Shown here: one piece after another, positions 20,438 to 29,527 of the stretch
Layout: every line of letters begins with the position of its first letter
How positions within the stretch are numbered: position 1 is the stretch's first letter
Assembly: GCA_003550305.1 (NCBI GenBank)
Contig: QKYT01000179.1
Span: 50,837 to 80,363 of the forward strand
Length of the DNA: 29,527 nucleotides
From: Glomus cerebriforme
Lineage: Eukaryota > Glomeromycota > Glomeromycetes > Glomerales > Glomeraceae
Direction of reading: 5' to 3'
The notes under the pieces: generated by a model
Told to the model about the DNA's origin: nothing
The model's database searches: none
What the model saw: only the letters and a program-made list of their open reading frames with translations
Translations under genes and position numbers: made by a program

Positions 20438-21590
20438 TAAGAACGTTTATTAATGTTCTTTTTTNTTNTTTTTTATAGGAACGAACTCTTCAGCTCGGCT
20501 CCTAGAGGTAATTGAAGGGGGATGGTTATTAAACTTTAATACAAGAACGTTGCTAACATTCTTTTTTTTTTCTTTTTTATAGGAACGAACACTTCGGCTT
20601 GACTTCTGGAGGTAATTGAGAGGGGGGAGGTATTAAACTTTAATACAAGAACATTGCTAACGTTCTTTTTTTTTCTTTTTTATAGGAACGAACTCTTCGG
20701 CTCAACTTCTGGAGGTAAAGGGGGTGATTATTAAACTTTAATACAAGAACGTTGCTAACGTTCTTTTTTTTTTCTTTTTTATAGGAACGAATACTTCAGC
20801 TCGACTTCTGGAGGTAATTGAAGGGGGGGTGGTTATTAAATTAATACAAAAACGTTGCTGATGTTCTTTTTTTTTTTATAGAAATGAACACTTCGGCTTG
20901 ACTTCTGGAGGTAATTGAAAGGGGGTGGTTATTAAATTAATACAAGAACGTTGCTAACGTTCTTTTTTTTTTTTTTTATAGGAACAAACTCTTCGGCTCA
21001 ACTTCTGGAGGTAATTGAAAGGGGGTGGTTATTAAATTAATACAAGAACGTTGTTAATGTTCTTTTTTTTCTTTTTTTTTAGAAATGAACACTTCAACTC
21101 AACTTCTAGAGGTAATTGAAAAGGAGTGGTTATTAAATTTTAATATAAGAACGTTGCTAACGTTCTTTTTTTTTTTGTAGGAATGAATACTTCGGCTTGA
21201 CTTCTGAAGGTAATTGAAGGGGGGTGGTTATTAAACTTTAATATAAGAATATTGCTAACATTTATTTTTTTTTCTTTTTTGTAGGAACGAACTCTTCAGC
21301 TCAGCTCCTGAAGGTAATAAATGAGGTAAATGGGGTAAATGGGGTAAATAGGATAAATGGGGCGGAAGGGTATTTTTTTTTATTTTATTATACAAGAACG
21401 TTTATTAATGTTCATTTTTCTTTTCTTTTTTGTAGGAACAAACTCTTCGGCTCAGCTCCTGAAGGTAAATGGGATAAAGGGTTATAGGGAGGTAGTTTTT
21501 TTTATTATAATTCAATACAAAAATGTTACTAACGTTCTTTTTTTTTCTTTTTGTAGGAGGAACTCTTCCACCTTCAATTACAGTATGTAA
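20438..21590 (+). repeat. Minisatellite of 11 units (about 100-120 bp) with exon-like cores and hairpin spacers
   Basis: Eleven units are visible. The core GAACGAACTCTTCGGCTC...CTTCTGGAG starts near 20479, 20583, 20686, 20785, 20882, 20982, 21083, 21181, 21284, 21436 and 21558 (the last truncated). In most units the core follows a run of T ending TATAG or GTAG and is followed by GGTAA. The spacer contains ATTAAA, TACAAGAACGTT and AACGTTCTT. The last two form a hairpin with arms AAGAACGTT and AACGTTCTT around GCT. Units differ by a few substitutions and by T-run length. The last three units have a changed core end (CTCCTGAAG) and extra GGTAAATG repeats. Two undetermined bases (20465 and 20468) fall in a T run of the first unit. 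I recall similar GAACGAACTCTTCGGCTC repeats from Rhizophagus, unverified. Confidence 0.9.
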
Positions 21591-21896
21591 AGTTTTATAA
21601 AAAAATCCGGTGAATCTAGTGAATCTGGTGATATAAATAGATCATTGGATTGACCGGATATCCATTGAACTATCCGGTTAATCCAGTAGTACAAATGGAT
21701 CAATCCGAATCTGATTAATTTTCAGATGGATGACCAGATTTCAGAGCATACCTTTACAACAAGTAACCTTAACTGTATTTATATCTTTTAAAGTGATATA
21801 AACTATTTTAATGATGTTATTATAATTATTTTCTTCCCTATATATTATTTTTTTTTTCTTTATATAATTTTCTTTCTTTTATATTTTTTTTTTAAC

Positions 21897-22050
21897 TACA
21901 ATCAGACCTCCATATAGTCACCTTTTCAATTCTGCAAAAATTGATAATTATATAGAAATATTATTTAAAAAGGTAATCTTTCTATAATCCCCACTATATT
22001 AAAAATCATGTGAAGGGATTATATAGAGTTTTATATCACAAATTATATTA
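21897..22050. mobile_element. Degraded pogo-like element end
   Basis: TACAATCAGACCTCCATATAGTCACC resembles the left end of the MITE at 14333 (split here for length: CAATCAGACCTCC, then TATAGTCACC). Further motifs TATATAGAAA and GGGATTATATAGAG resemble its interior and other end. It lies on the 3' side of the pogo/Tigger transposase remnant at 22650-23020, so it may be one terminus of the same element. Confidence 0.4.
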
Positions 22051-22129
22051 TCAATTTAATATTAAAAGTAAAAAAAAAAAATATTTACAAGTGTTATTAA
22101 ATATTATTACTATATTATGCTATTATTAT

Positions 22130-22365
22130 TAGGATTTTTCAAACTTAAATCAAATCAAATATGAAAATTTTGTCAAATCAAATCAGATTCAAATCAAATT
22201 TGAATCAAATATCAAATATTTGTTGAATTGACCAATCAAATTAAAGAATTTTTGAATTAAATCAAATTGAATTTAAATCAAATCAAAAAAAATCTGATTT
22301 GAATTTGCAAATTCAAATCAAATTCAAATCAAATGTCAAATGTCAAATCAAATTGTGTATTTCTA
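22130..22365. repeat. AAATC-rich dispersed repeat, copy 1
   Basis: The stretch begins AGGATTTTTCAAACTTAAAT and is dominated by CAAATCAAAT and TTCAAATC words in both orientations (GATTTGAATTTG near 22290). A related copy starts at 23319. The word structure allows long self-complementary folding. No coding potential is seen. Confidence 0.75.
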
Positions 22366-22649
22366 ATTATTATATATTATACTAAATGTTAAATGCTATT
22401 ATATTATATTAATGTTATTATATATATTATACTAATATTATTAAATGTTTGAATATTAAAAAAAATCAGTAATTGAAATTTGCTTTTGAGATTTTCTTTT
22501 AAGTTGCTTAATTAAATTTAAAAATATTTATATTTTCTATTTTAAATTCATATATTTGTTATTATTCAAAAAAGTTAATCCAATTTTATAAGGATTTTAT
22601 TATATTATCCAAAAAAATTAGCATTAGTTCTTTCTCTTCATATATTTTC

Positions 22650-23020
22650 TTTTAAATTAAATTTAAGATGTCATCATTACTTAAAATAATCTCTGTTGAA
22701 ATTTTTTTTTCTAATTCATTAAAAAATTAGTTAATGTATTTACAAGTAATGCAATATGAGAATCATCAGAATTTAATTCTTCAATTAATTAATTAAGATC
22801 TACTGCTTCTTCATCAATTATTCCTTGCTATATTTATATTACATTATCTATATTTTTATTGGTTAAAGAAAGTAAAATTTGTCTTTTTTTAACAGTTTCA
22901 AATTGTCTTTTTAGACACATGATTCTACATGTCTAAAATATAATTGATAGCTTCTTTAATATTAATCTTTTCTTTATTAATATCTTTATCCTCTTCAAAA
23001 AGTTCATCAGCTATAGATGG
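22650..23020 (-). pseudogene. C-terminal remnant of a pogo/Tigger-type transposase
   Basis: On the minus strand the reading starts MPSIADELFEEDKDIN, continues KEAINYILDM, then a stop, then HVSKKTI, stop, NC, stop, KKT. With a frame change it continues to DEEAVDLN, stop, LIEELNSDDSHIALLVNTL. The block (W)..V...TI.NC(W)KKT recalls the C-terminal TI.NCW+.(T/A)GI motif of pogo/Tigger/CENP-B-like DDE transposases. The Trp codons appear mutated to stops. The catalytic domain itself is absent. The family call is from memory and rests on a short motif. Confidence 0.5.
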
Positions 23021-23049
23021 CATCTAAATTATTTTAGGATGTCATAAAT

Positions 23050-23194
23050 ATAATTTGGAATGTATAAATTCATTTAGTTTATATGTAATTTATTAAGTAA
23101 AATGCTAAAATAATTTGGAATGCCAAAAATAATTTGGGATTTTATTACAGTATATGTCTAAATTGATTTTAGAATTTGAATGACATCTATAATT
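23050..23194 (+). repeat. Dispersed repeat, copy 2 (inverted relative to 15401-15542)
   Basis: This matches the reverse complement of 15401-15542 at about 90% over its best 95 bp by eye, with most differences being transitions. It contains internal repeats of ATAATTTGG(A/G)AT. It lies just 5' of the pogo/Tigger remnant. An open frame crossing it on the minus strand (23287-23105) is a by-product. Confidence 0.8.
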
Positions 23195-23318
23195 CATCCA
23201 TACCTTTGGATTTTTATAATAATATATAAAAAGATGCTTCAAGTTAATTTGCGAAAGAGATCTTGAATACTTTGAATTTCTAATCACTTATAGTTTGAGT
23301 TTACTAGTTCCAGTAATT

Positions 23319-23412
23319 AGGGTTTTTCAAATTTGAATTAAATCAATTATGAAGCCAATTTGAATTTGTCAAATCAAATCAGGTTCAAATCAAATTCAAA
23401 TCAAATATCATT
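23319..23412. repeat. AAATC-rich dispersed repeat, copy 2
   Basis: This begins AGGGTTTTTCAAATTTGAAT and continues with GTCAAATCAAATCAGGTTCA and TTCAAATCAAAT, matching the start of the copy at 22130. It is shorter and ends near ATATCATTTCC. Confidence 0.75.
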
Positions 23413-24540
23413 TCCTGATATACTTTACTATATATTAATGATAAAGGTTTTTGAATAGAAATAATTCTGATGGTAATCATTAGATTATTGTTTTCATAAA
23501 TAATTGTTTTAATTTAAGAAGATTTTGAATATACTATTAGAAACTGGTTAGTTTATAAGTAATAGTAAAGGTATTTTTATATAATTAGTTTATTCTTTTT
23601 TATACTTATATGGAGTAAAATAAGATTAAGAGTATAATTATATTTAAGACAATTTGATTTTTAAAATCAACTTTTATGATTCTTTTTATATAAATAATAG
23701 GTAGTATTTTTTTACTTTTATAATATAAGAATAAAGCATAATCTTATTATTGAGATGTTTTTATATTTTGATAATAAAGCTATGTTGTATACATCTATTT
23801 TCAAAAAAAAATTACTTTGAATTCTAAGTATCAAAATTTTTTAATTTTGGCCAACGATAATTTGGCCAAGATTATAAAGTCACGTGAGAGACAAAAAATT
23901 TTTAACAGATCCGTATTTCTTGAAGAATTTATCCTTATGACCTAGTAAAATGTCATAAATATTATCCGCATTTCGAACATTGTTTCAGTTCTAGAATGTG
24001 GGCTGATTCATTGGTTAATTCAAGAAAAATATCGTTGATAAATACTTGCTTTATATATTATAGAATGATTATCTATTTTGATATACAAGTTATTAAGCTT
24101 GTAGCACAGCCATACGACAATTATGAAATCATCGATTGTTCATTTGTTCAGCCCAACCGCAGTAAAAGAAAAGGGCGTTATTAACCGCCAAGTGATCAGC
24201 TATTACGTGCACGTGATATCCGTGTAAGAAATCTTAAGTTTGGTGATCATCGTTACGCAATTATTTTTTTTTTTTTACGTTACGCATGAAAAAAAGATAG
24301 AATTTCTAGTTCCGTACTTCCGTATGTTAAGTAGAAAAGGAATTTAAAATTGAAATGATAATATTGATAATATTGTAAAAATTTTCGTAGAGTGTTCATA
24401 ACAGAGTTGGATTCATGCCCTTCCTAAAGTGAACAAGCATCGCTCTTTACATACTTTCTTCTAAAATGATCTAATTCGAATTATATTTTATTAAATGAAT
24501 ACACGTTTTTGAAGAATTAAGTCCAATCAAAATCTCGGGT
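23413..24540. other. Intergenic transition zone with two CACGTG sites
   Basis: The first 400 bp are AT-rich like the transposon block. From about 23820 the base composition becomes more balanced. CACGTG (E-box core) lies at 23881-23886 and 24210-24215, the second inside ACGTGCACGTGAT. TTGGCCAA-like words occur near 23848-23870. A 62-codon frame at 23996-24184 has no recognised domain. No gene is called. Confidence 0.45.
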
Positions 24541-24555
24541 CTACACCGTTAAGGA

Positions 24556-24600
24556 TGCCCGCGTCTCAGTATCACGCGGTTATATATCCGACCAATCACA
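24556..24600 (+). promoter_or_regulatory. Candidate core promoter of the Cdc4-type gene
   Basis: Within 45 bp there is CCGCGT (24559-24564), its inverted partner ACGCGG (24574-24579), TATATAT (24581-24587) and CCAAT (24592-24596). ACGCG is the core of the MluI cell-cycle box bound by MBF in yeasts. The start codon is about 740 bp further on, so this implies a long 5' leader or an untranslated exon, if it is the promoter at all. Confidence 0.35.
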
Positions 24601-25337
24601 GCATTGATATTTTTTCCATATTGCTTAGCGTTTATCTAGTGTTTATCTGTCGTGTAAAGCTTTTGTTTTTGGTGATGTTATATAACATGACGTAGTCACA
24701 CATAGTCTTCCAAAATCAGTTTATGTAGTTTATGTAAGGTTTTTTTTTTTCACTTTTTTTTTTTGAGGTTCATCATTCTATAGCTAGACTTTAAGCCTGT
24801 CTTTTATATCTTGTCCCTCCATCCCTTATTTCATATTTTTCAGTAGTTAGTACACTAATTCATATTTGCCGACCTATCCCCTCCCTTTACTAAATCATCT
24901 CTTCAAAAAAAAAATTAAGACGAAAAGGCCGAGAAACTTTATTTTCTTTTCTGCGAACTTTTACAAACCTTCTTCTTTAGAACTAAAAAAAATAAAATAA
25001 AAAAAAATTATTTTTAAATAATAACGATAATAACGAGAGCGATAAAACAAAGTTTCACTTTAAAGTTTTTATCAGTGTCTCGTGTTATTTTATAGGGTAT
25101 ATCATTAATTAATATATTTTCGGTTATTCCAGGTTTTACTACTTGGTCACAATTTAAAATTTTTTTTTTTCCAAATTACAATAGTAATAGTAAAGCTCTT
25201 TTATAATAATACTCTCATCTTTTTACTTGAGATTGCTTAACTGTCTATTTTCGAAAAAAAAAGAAATTTTTGTTTCTAGCATAACTCAGTGAAACTTAAG
25301 TTTATATTAATAGATTTAGGTTTACCCTTTCTAAATA
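24601..25337 (+). other. Probable 5' leader region of the Cdc4-type gene
   Basis: About 740 bp without a convincing reading frame leads up to the ATG at 25338. It contains several pyrimidine runs (for example 24739-24764), and short upstream open frames are possible. Whether it is spliced cannot be told from the sequence alone. Confidence 0.4.
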
Positions 25338-25838
25338 ATGAAAAACAGCAAATCTTCAACTTTTAAAGTTGACACTAACATTGCTTCTGAAGGTTGTCAA
25401 TCACCATCACCTTCAACACCAATGTCGGCTTCTATTCCTCTCAACTCGAGTAAAAAATCATCAACGTCCTCTTCAAAAGAGAACTTATCCTCTCAATTTA
25501 GATTGCCTACTGTTGCCAACGTTTCTTTAGCTCCTACAACTACAACCACTGTGGTTACAACTACAACAACTACAACGACTTCATTTCCGCCACTACTATT
25601 GAAACCACCTCCTTTACCTAAACATTTAGATCCTAAGGAATACCCTCTTGCCGATACTCCTACTCCTCCTGCTTTGAAACGTTTTTGTTTTGATTTAAAT
25701 GGTCAGCCAGCTTATATTCGTGAGGATGAAGATTCTGAACAACAAATTATCAAGGTTTGTTAAAATTTTGTTCCAAGATTTAGTTCTCAAGTTTATCTTT
25801 ATACCTTATTTGCGTTATCATTTCAGAACTTTTTTTTT

Positions 25839-25885
<47 letters not shown>

Positions 25886-28800
25886 TGTTATTGTTGTTGT
25901 TGTTCCATGTTTGATGGTATCTGGTATATATTTAACAAAAAGTTATTTCAAGTTTGAAAGATTTGAATTTTTTACTAACGAGTATTCATACATAACATGC
26001 ATTAATTGTTACACAAAATTTTCGCGTTTTTTATATACAATTTAGCTCCAAGAAGCCCTATACAATATGCGAGCATCTGGTCCCACTACTTCGACGTCAA
26101 GAACGGTTAAAACTAGTATGAGTTCTACGCATCAATCATTTAATGATTATTCGGAAATTAAAACTACAGGATCCGGTGCTCGTAAACGACCTGCATCGCC
26201 TGATGAGCCTTCATCGTTTGATTTCTCTTCTACTGCCGGTCAGCAACAGTCAAATAGCAACAGTAGTGGTTCTCATGGTAGAAATAATTCGCTCTCTCGT
26301 AGGTCTTTATCTCCGCCACATAAGAAAGTTCGTGCAAAAGCTGTTGGTAATTTACCGGAACAAGAAAATGAGCTGGCCTCACGACAATTGATGGAATTAG
26401 CTGCCGAATTTCGTAATGCCAGTTCCAACCAAGTAAATATACCGAGAACTAATACCCCGCTGAGTAATGTTCAGGGGGAAACTTCTTTATTGGCTCTTCA
26501 ACCAACTCCCTCTACAATTACTTCTACAAGACATTATAATAATACTATTTCTACTTCAAACCTTGGAATGGATACTCCTTCGACTGCAAGAAGTACTCAT
26601 TCTTCAGCTTTGCCATCACCATCTCTATCTCCTATCATTGGAGTTGCTTCCTCAAGCGGAACAAACCAATTTGATAATTTTTTTGCTGATCATGAAGAAG
26701 CGGATGGTGATGACATAACTGTAGATGAACCTGTGAACAATCATGAAAATTGGAATGCGCAACAGACAAATAATATGATTATTGATTCGATTAATACACC
26801 TAGTCTTTGGGATTTGAACACCATGTTGGCTACATTTGATGCCTTGCCATCCTCAATGAAATCTTATATGCTTTTTCAACTTCTTAGACGTTGTCGTACT
26901 AATACTCTTCAATACGTAAGCAATATAATTTTACCTGCATTAAGAAAAGATTTTGTTGGAATGCTTCCACTTGAGCTTAGTTTACACATAGTAAGATATT
27001 TAGATGCTTCTAGTATGTGTAAAGCAGCTCAAGTAAATAAGAGATGGAGAAATGTAATAGATGGAGATAGTTTAACATGGCAGCGCCGTCTTATGGCAGA
27101 TGGTTTTGGTGTTGATGAATCAGAAGAAGAACGTGCTATTGCTGAAAATTGGGGACTTTTACGTTCAATAAATAGTTCACATAATAGGAACAGGCAACTG
27201 GATACCAATAACAATAATGAAAGTGGTACGTCATCTTCTGAAGAAAGGACTGTTGTAGAAATTGATGACGATGATAATGAAAATATGAGAATTGTTCCGG
27301 ATGATAATAGAATTGAAGGTTCTTCAAGATTAGCTACATATAATCTTAATGACAATAATATGGCTGTGGATGATATGGATTATATAATAATTGAAAAAAG
27401 TAATAATGCATTAGAAATGGATGATAATGAAAATGACATTTTACAAGATTCATATACACTTTCACCCACAGGTACTGACGAACCATCTTCTTCAACAGGT
27501 GCAAGTTCATCGTTTGTCAATCCTTCATTACAAGAAGATAAGGGAAAAGCCAGAGCCGATGGAGATTGGGGTAGTTTTAGAGTGGATGAACAAGAACCTC
27601 ATCAAGATGATGACCGCCCCTATGATGGTGATGATAGTGACGTTGACGCAATGTCCCAGGAAAGTAGTGACCGAGCCGAACTTTCTGATGATAGGCTTCC
27701 TCTACCACCCTCGACCGATCACCCCTATAAAGCTATTTATCGTCGTCATTACCTCATGCGACAAAATTGGCTTCATGGAAGACATAAACACATCTCATTT
27801 CCTGGTCATGGAAATAATGTTGTTACATGTTTACAATTTGATTCAGAAAAAATTATTTCAGGTTCTGATGATCAATGTATTAATGTTTATGATACTGCTA
27901 CCGGTAGATTGATCAATCGACTTGAAGGTCATGATGGAGGTGTATGGGCATTACAATATGTAAATAAAACATTAGTATCGGGTTCTACAGATCGAACTGT
28001 ACGTGTGTGGAATCTTGATACTGGTGAATGTACTCATGTATTTCCAGGACATACGAGTACTGTTCGTTGCCTTCAAATTATAATGCCGCAAAATGTTAAT
28101 ACTAATCCAAACGAGCCACCAATTGTAGAACCACCAATTCCATTAATCGTTACTGGTTCGAGAGATTCAACTTTAAAAGTATGGCGTTTACCAAATCTCG
28201 AATCTGATCCACCATTCCAACCTGCTATCCCTTCATCCCCTTCCGATAATACACAATATGCTGATAACCCTTATTATCTTCGTACACTTTCTGGTCATAC
28301 ACATTCCGTTCGTGCTTTAGCAGGTGTCGGTAATACTTTAGTTAGTGGCAGTTATGATTGTTCAGTAAGAGTATGGAACATAATGACTGGTGATTGTGTT
28401 TGGCGATTACACGGACATCAACAAAAAGTGTATTCCGTTGTACTGGATGCTAAACGCAAAAGATGTATGAGTGGTAGTATGGATGGCACTGTAAAAGTTT
28501 GGAATTTAGAGGACGGGACAAATATATGGACATTGGAAGGTAATAATTACCTAATAAATATTCATGTTGTATTTATCAAAAAATCATTTCGCTGACGTAA
28601 AATTTGTTTAATAGGACATTCTTCTCTTGTCGGTCTTCTCGATCTTTCACATGATTATCTTGTCTCAGCAGCTGCCGATTCAAGTCTCCGTATTTGGAAT
28701 CCTGATGATGGCACATGCAAACACGTTTTAACCACACACTCTGGTGCAATTACGTGTTTCCAACATGATGAGAGTAAGGTAATATCGGGTTCAGATGGAA

Positions 28801-29142
28801 CTCTTCGCATGTGGGATGTTAAAACTGGCCGTCATGTGCGTGATCTATTGACTGGTTTAAGCGGTGTATGGTAAGTCGAATAATTATTTAATTTTTTTTT
28901 CATTATTATTTAAACTAATCTTTTATTTTTCGTAAAATAACAGGCAAGTCAGATTTGATGAACGAAGATGTGTGGCTGCAGTACAAAGAAATTCAGTGAC
29001 TTGGTTTGAAGTTTTAGATTTTGGTATATATGGAATTGAAGATGATGATGGATCACAAGGAAACAGTTGTGTAGACGAAAATGGTAATTGGGTTGATAGA
29101 AGGATAATCGTAGGATGGAATGGTGGTAGCGGTGAAGAATGA
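25338..29142 (+). CDS. cdc4: F-box/WD40 protein of the Cdc4/Pop1/FBXW7 type, four exons, 1121 aa
   Basis: Exons are 25338-25754, 26046-28539, 28615-28870 and 28944-29142. They sum to 3366 nt in frame to TGA, with GT-AG introns. The product should be the substrate receptor of an SCF ubiquitin ligase, acting mainly in the nucleus on phosphorylated cell-cycle proteins. A Ser/Thr-rich disordered N-terminus includes a Thr run near residues 75-86. A dimerisation-like segment follows (about 392-440, LNTMLATFDALPSSMKSYML), then an F-box (about 445-492, LPLELSLHIVRYLD). After an acidic Asp/Ser/Asn-rich linker (about 510-700) comes an eight-bladed WD40 propeller (about 726-1100). The three Arg that bind the phosphodegron in FBXW7 (R465, R479, R505) have counterparts at about 813 (STVRCLQ), 845 (GSRDSTLKVW) and 895 (HSVRALAG). 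Blade 3 has a Pro-rich insert and the NPYYLRTLSGH spacing known from fungal Cdc4. The protein is longer than yeast Cdc4 (779 aa), mainly because of the disordered regions. Other F-box/WD40 proteins (Met30/SconB) fit less well. Confidence 0.95.
25843..25884 (+). repeat. Run of 42 T inside intron 1 of the Cdc4-type gene
   Basis: The run, broken from a shorter T run by GCTC, sits in the middle of a 291-bp intron, the longest in the gene. A cryptic TTTCAG lies just before it, but the acceptor used to keep the frame is TTTAG at 26041-26045. The run length is likely to vary between strains and to be misread in sequencing. Confidence 0.85.
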
Positions 29143-29527
29143 TAGAGACTAAAAAAAATTAATAGAAAAAAATTAATGTTTGTACTAGTGTAATGAAATG
29201 ATGAAACTATTTTATCATAGTTGACAATTTTGTTAATATTTCCGGCTATCTGTATTAATTACTTACACTAGAAGTTTCTTCGGTAGTTGCAAGTTATTTA
29301 TACTTGTTCTACATACAAAAACTTATGAACTTGAAATCTCTACCTTAAAAATCTTGACATTAATACCTTATTATTCACTTTTACCTTTAATTGTTATATA
29401 TATCGTTTATTACTACTAAGCTACACAAAAAAAATTTAGAATATAATATATAGTTTTTTGAAATTTTGTAAGATATCTTTTACATTATGCATAATAATTC
29501 TTTTTTTTTTTTTTTTTTTTTTTTTTT
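29143..29527 (+). other. 3' flank of the Cdc4-type gene
   Basis: AT-rich sequence without a further gene. No perfect AATAAA is seen close to the stop; the polyadenylation site could lie in the TTATATATAT-rich part near 29390-29450. The window ends in a T run (29502-29527). Confidence 0.5.

Larger units (their letters stand above)
19967..21781. mobile_element. Candidate 1.8-kb non-autonomous element flanked by a 10-bp direct repeat
   Basis: ACTGTATTTA occurs at 19967-19976 and again at 21772-21781. Just inside are inverted ends AGGTTGCC... (from 19977) and ...GTAACCTT (reverse complement AAGGTTAC). Nested inside is a second inverted pair, AGGTATGCTC at 20214-20223 and GAGCATACCT at 21744-21753. 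The second pair is followed by GAAATC and by GATTG/CCGGAT-rich sequence on each side. A 9-10-bp duplication fits Mutator-like elements. The inner pair may mark a second element carrying the minisatellite at 20438-21590. No transposase is seen. Confidence 0.5.

Noticed and set aside
20438..21590. Regularly repeated units suggesting a CRISPR-like array
   Set aside because: Units are about 100-120 bp, spacers are repeats of each other rather than unique, and the host is a eukaryote. It is a minisatellite.
23996..24184. Open frame of 62 codons in a more GC-balanced region
   Set aside because: No family resemblance, no clear splice sites and no neighbouring exons. Left as intergenic.
27029..27912. 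Several overlapping frames inside the large Cdc4-type exon
   Set aside because: They are alternative-frame readings of the F-box/WD40 coding sequence.
1..29527. tRNA or rRNA genes
   Set aside because: No segment with a believable GGTTCGAATCC-type B box and cloverleaf, and no rRNA-like conserved block, was found by eye.

Overview
The window looks like nuclear DNA of a filamentous fungus, most likely an arbuscular mycorrhizal fungus (Glomeromycotina, Rhizophagus-like). Visible reasons: very high A+T, long poly(A)/poly(T) and TTA/GAT runs, protein genes split by many short GT-AG introns, fungal-type gene content, and a large middle block of decayed transposons. The genus is an inference from gene style and remembered repeat families, not from a search.

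Layout. (1) 1-6.6 kb is a gene island. It holds a small three-exon gene on the minus strand (442-949, 99 aa, fungal-conserved, unknown role), a divergent intergenic region, and a 17-exon plus-strand gene (2352-6553, 907 aa) for a SAPS-domain protein, the regulatory subunit of Sit4/PP6-type phosphatases. All splice junctions were placed by hand and the reading frame closes. (2) 7.2-23.4 kb holds no intact gene. A decayed MULE-like transposase gene (minus strand, about 13.74-7.26 kb) is interrupted by a Tc1/mariner element (7628-9223) lying in one of its introns, a 480-bp MITE-like element (9613-10093), and a roughly 1.2-kb AT-rich segment with a tandem repeat. Further right are a pogo-like MITE (14333-14519), minisatellites, a GC-rich MITE with a 9-bp target duplication (15997-16386), a second decayed minus-strand gene (about 18.13-17.09 kb), a 1.8-kb element flanked by a 10-bp direct repeat and carrying an 11-unit minisatellite (19977-21771), a pogo/Tigger transposase remnant (about 23.02-22.65 kb) and AAATC-type repeats. 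(3) 24.5-29.1 kb is a second gene island with a four-exon plus-strand gene (25338-29142, 1121 aa) for an F-box/WD40 protein of the Cdc4/Pop1/FBXW7 type, with a recognisable upstream promoter.

The two large genes both belong to conserved eukaryotic cell-cycle machinery (Sit4/PP6 phosphatase regulation and SCF ubiquitin ligase), but nothing links them beyond being in the same window. No rRNA, tRNA, CRISPR array or biosynthetic cluster was seen. The most unusual structure is the minisatellite at 20.44-21.59 kb: each unit looks like a miniature exon with a 3' splice-site-like tract before it and a 5' splice-site-like GTAA after it, and each spacer carries a short hairpin.
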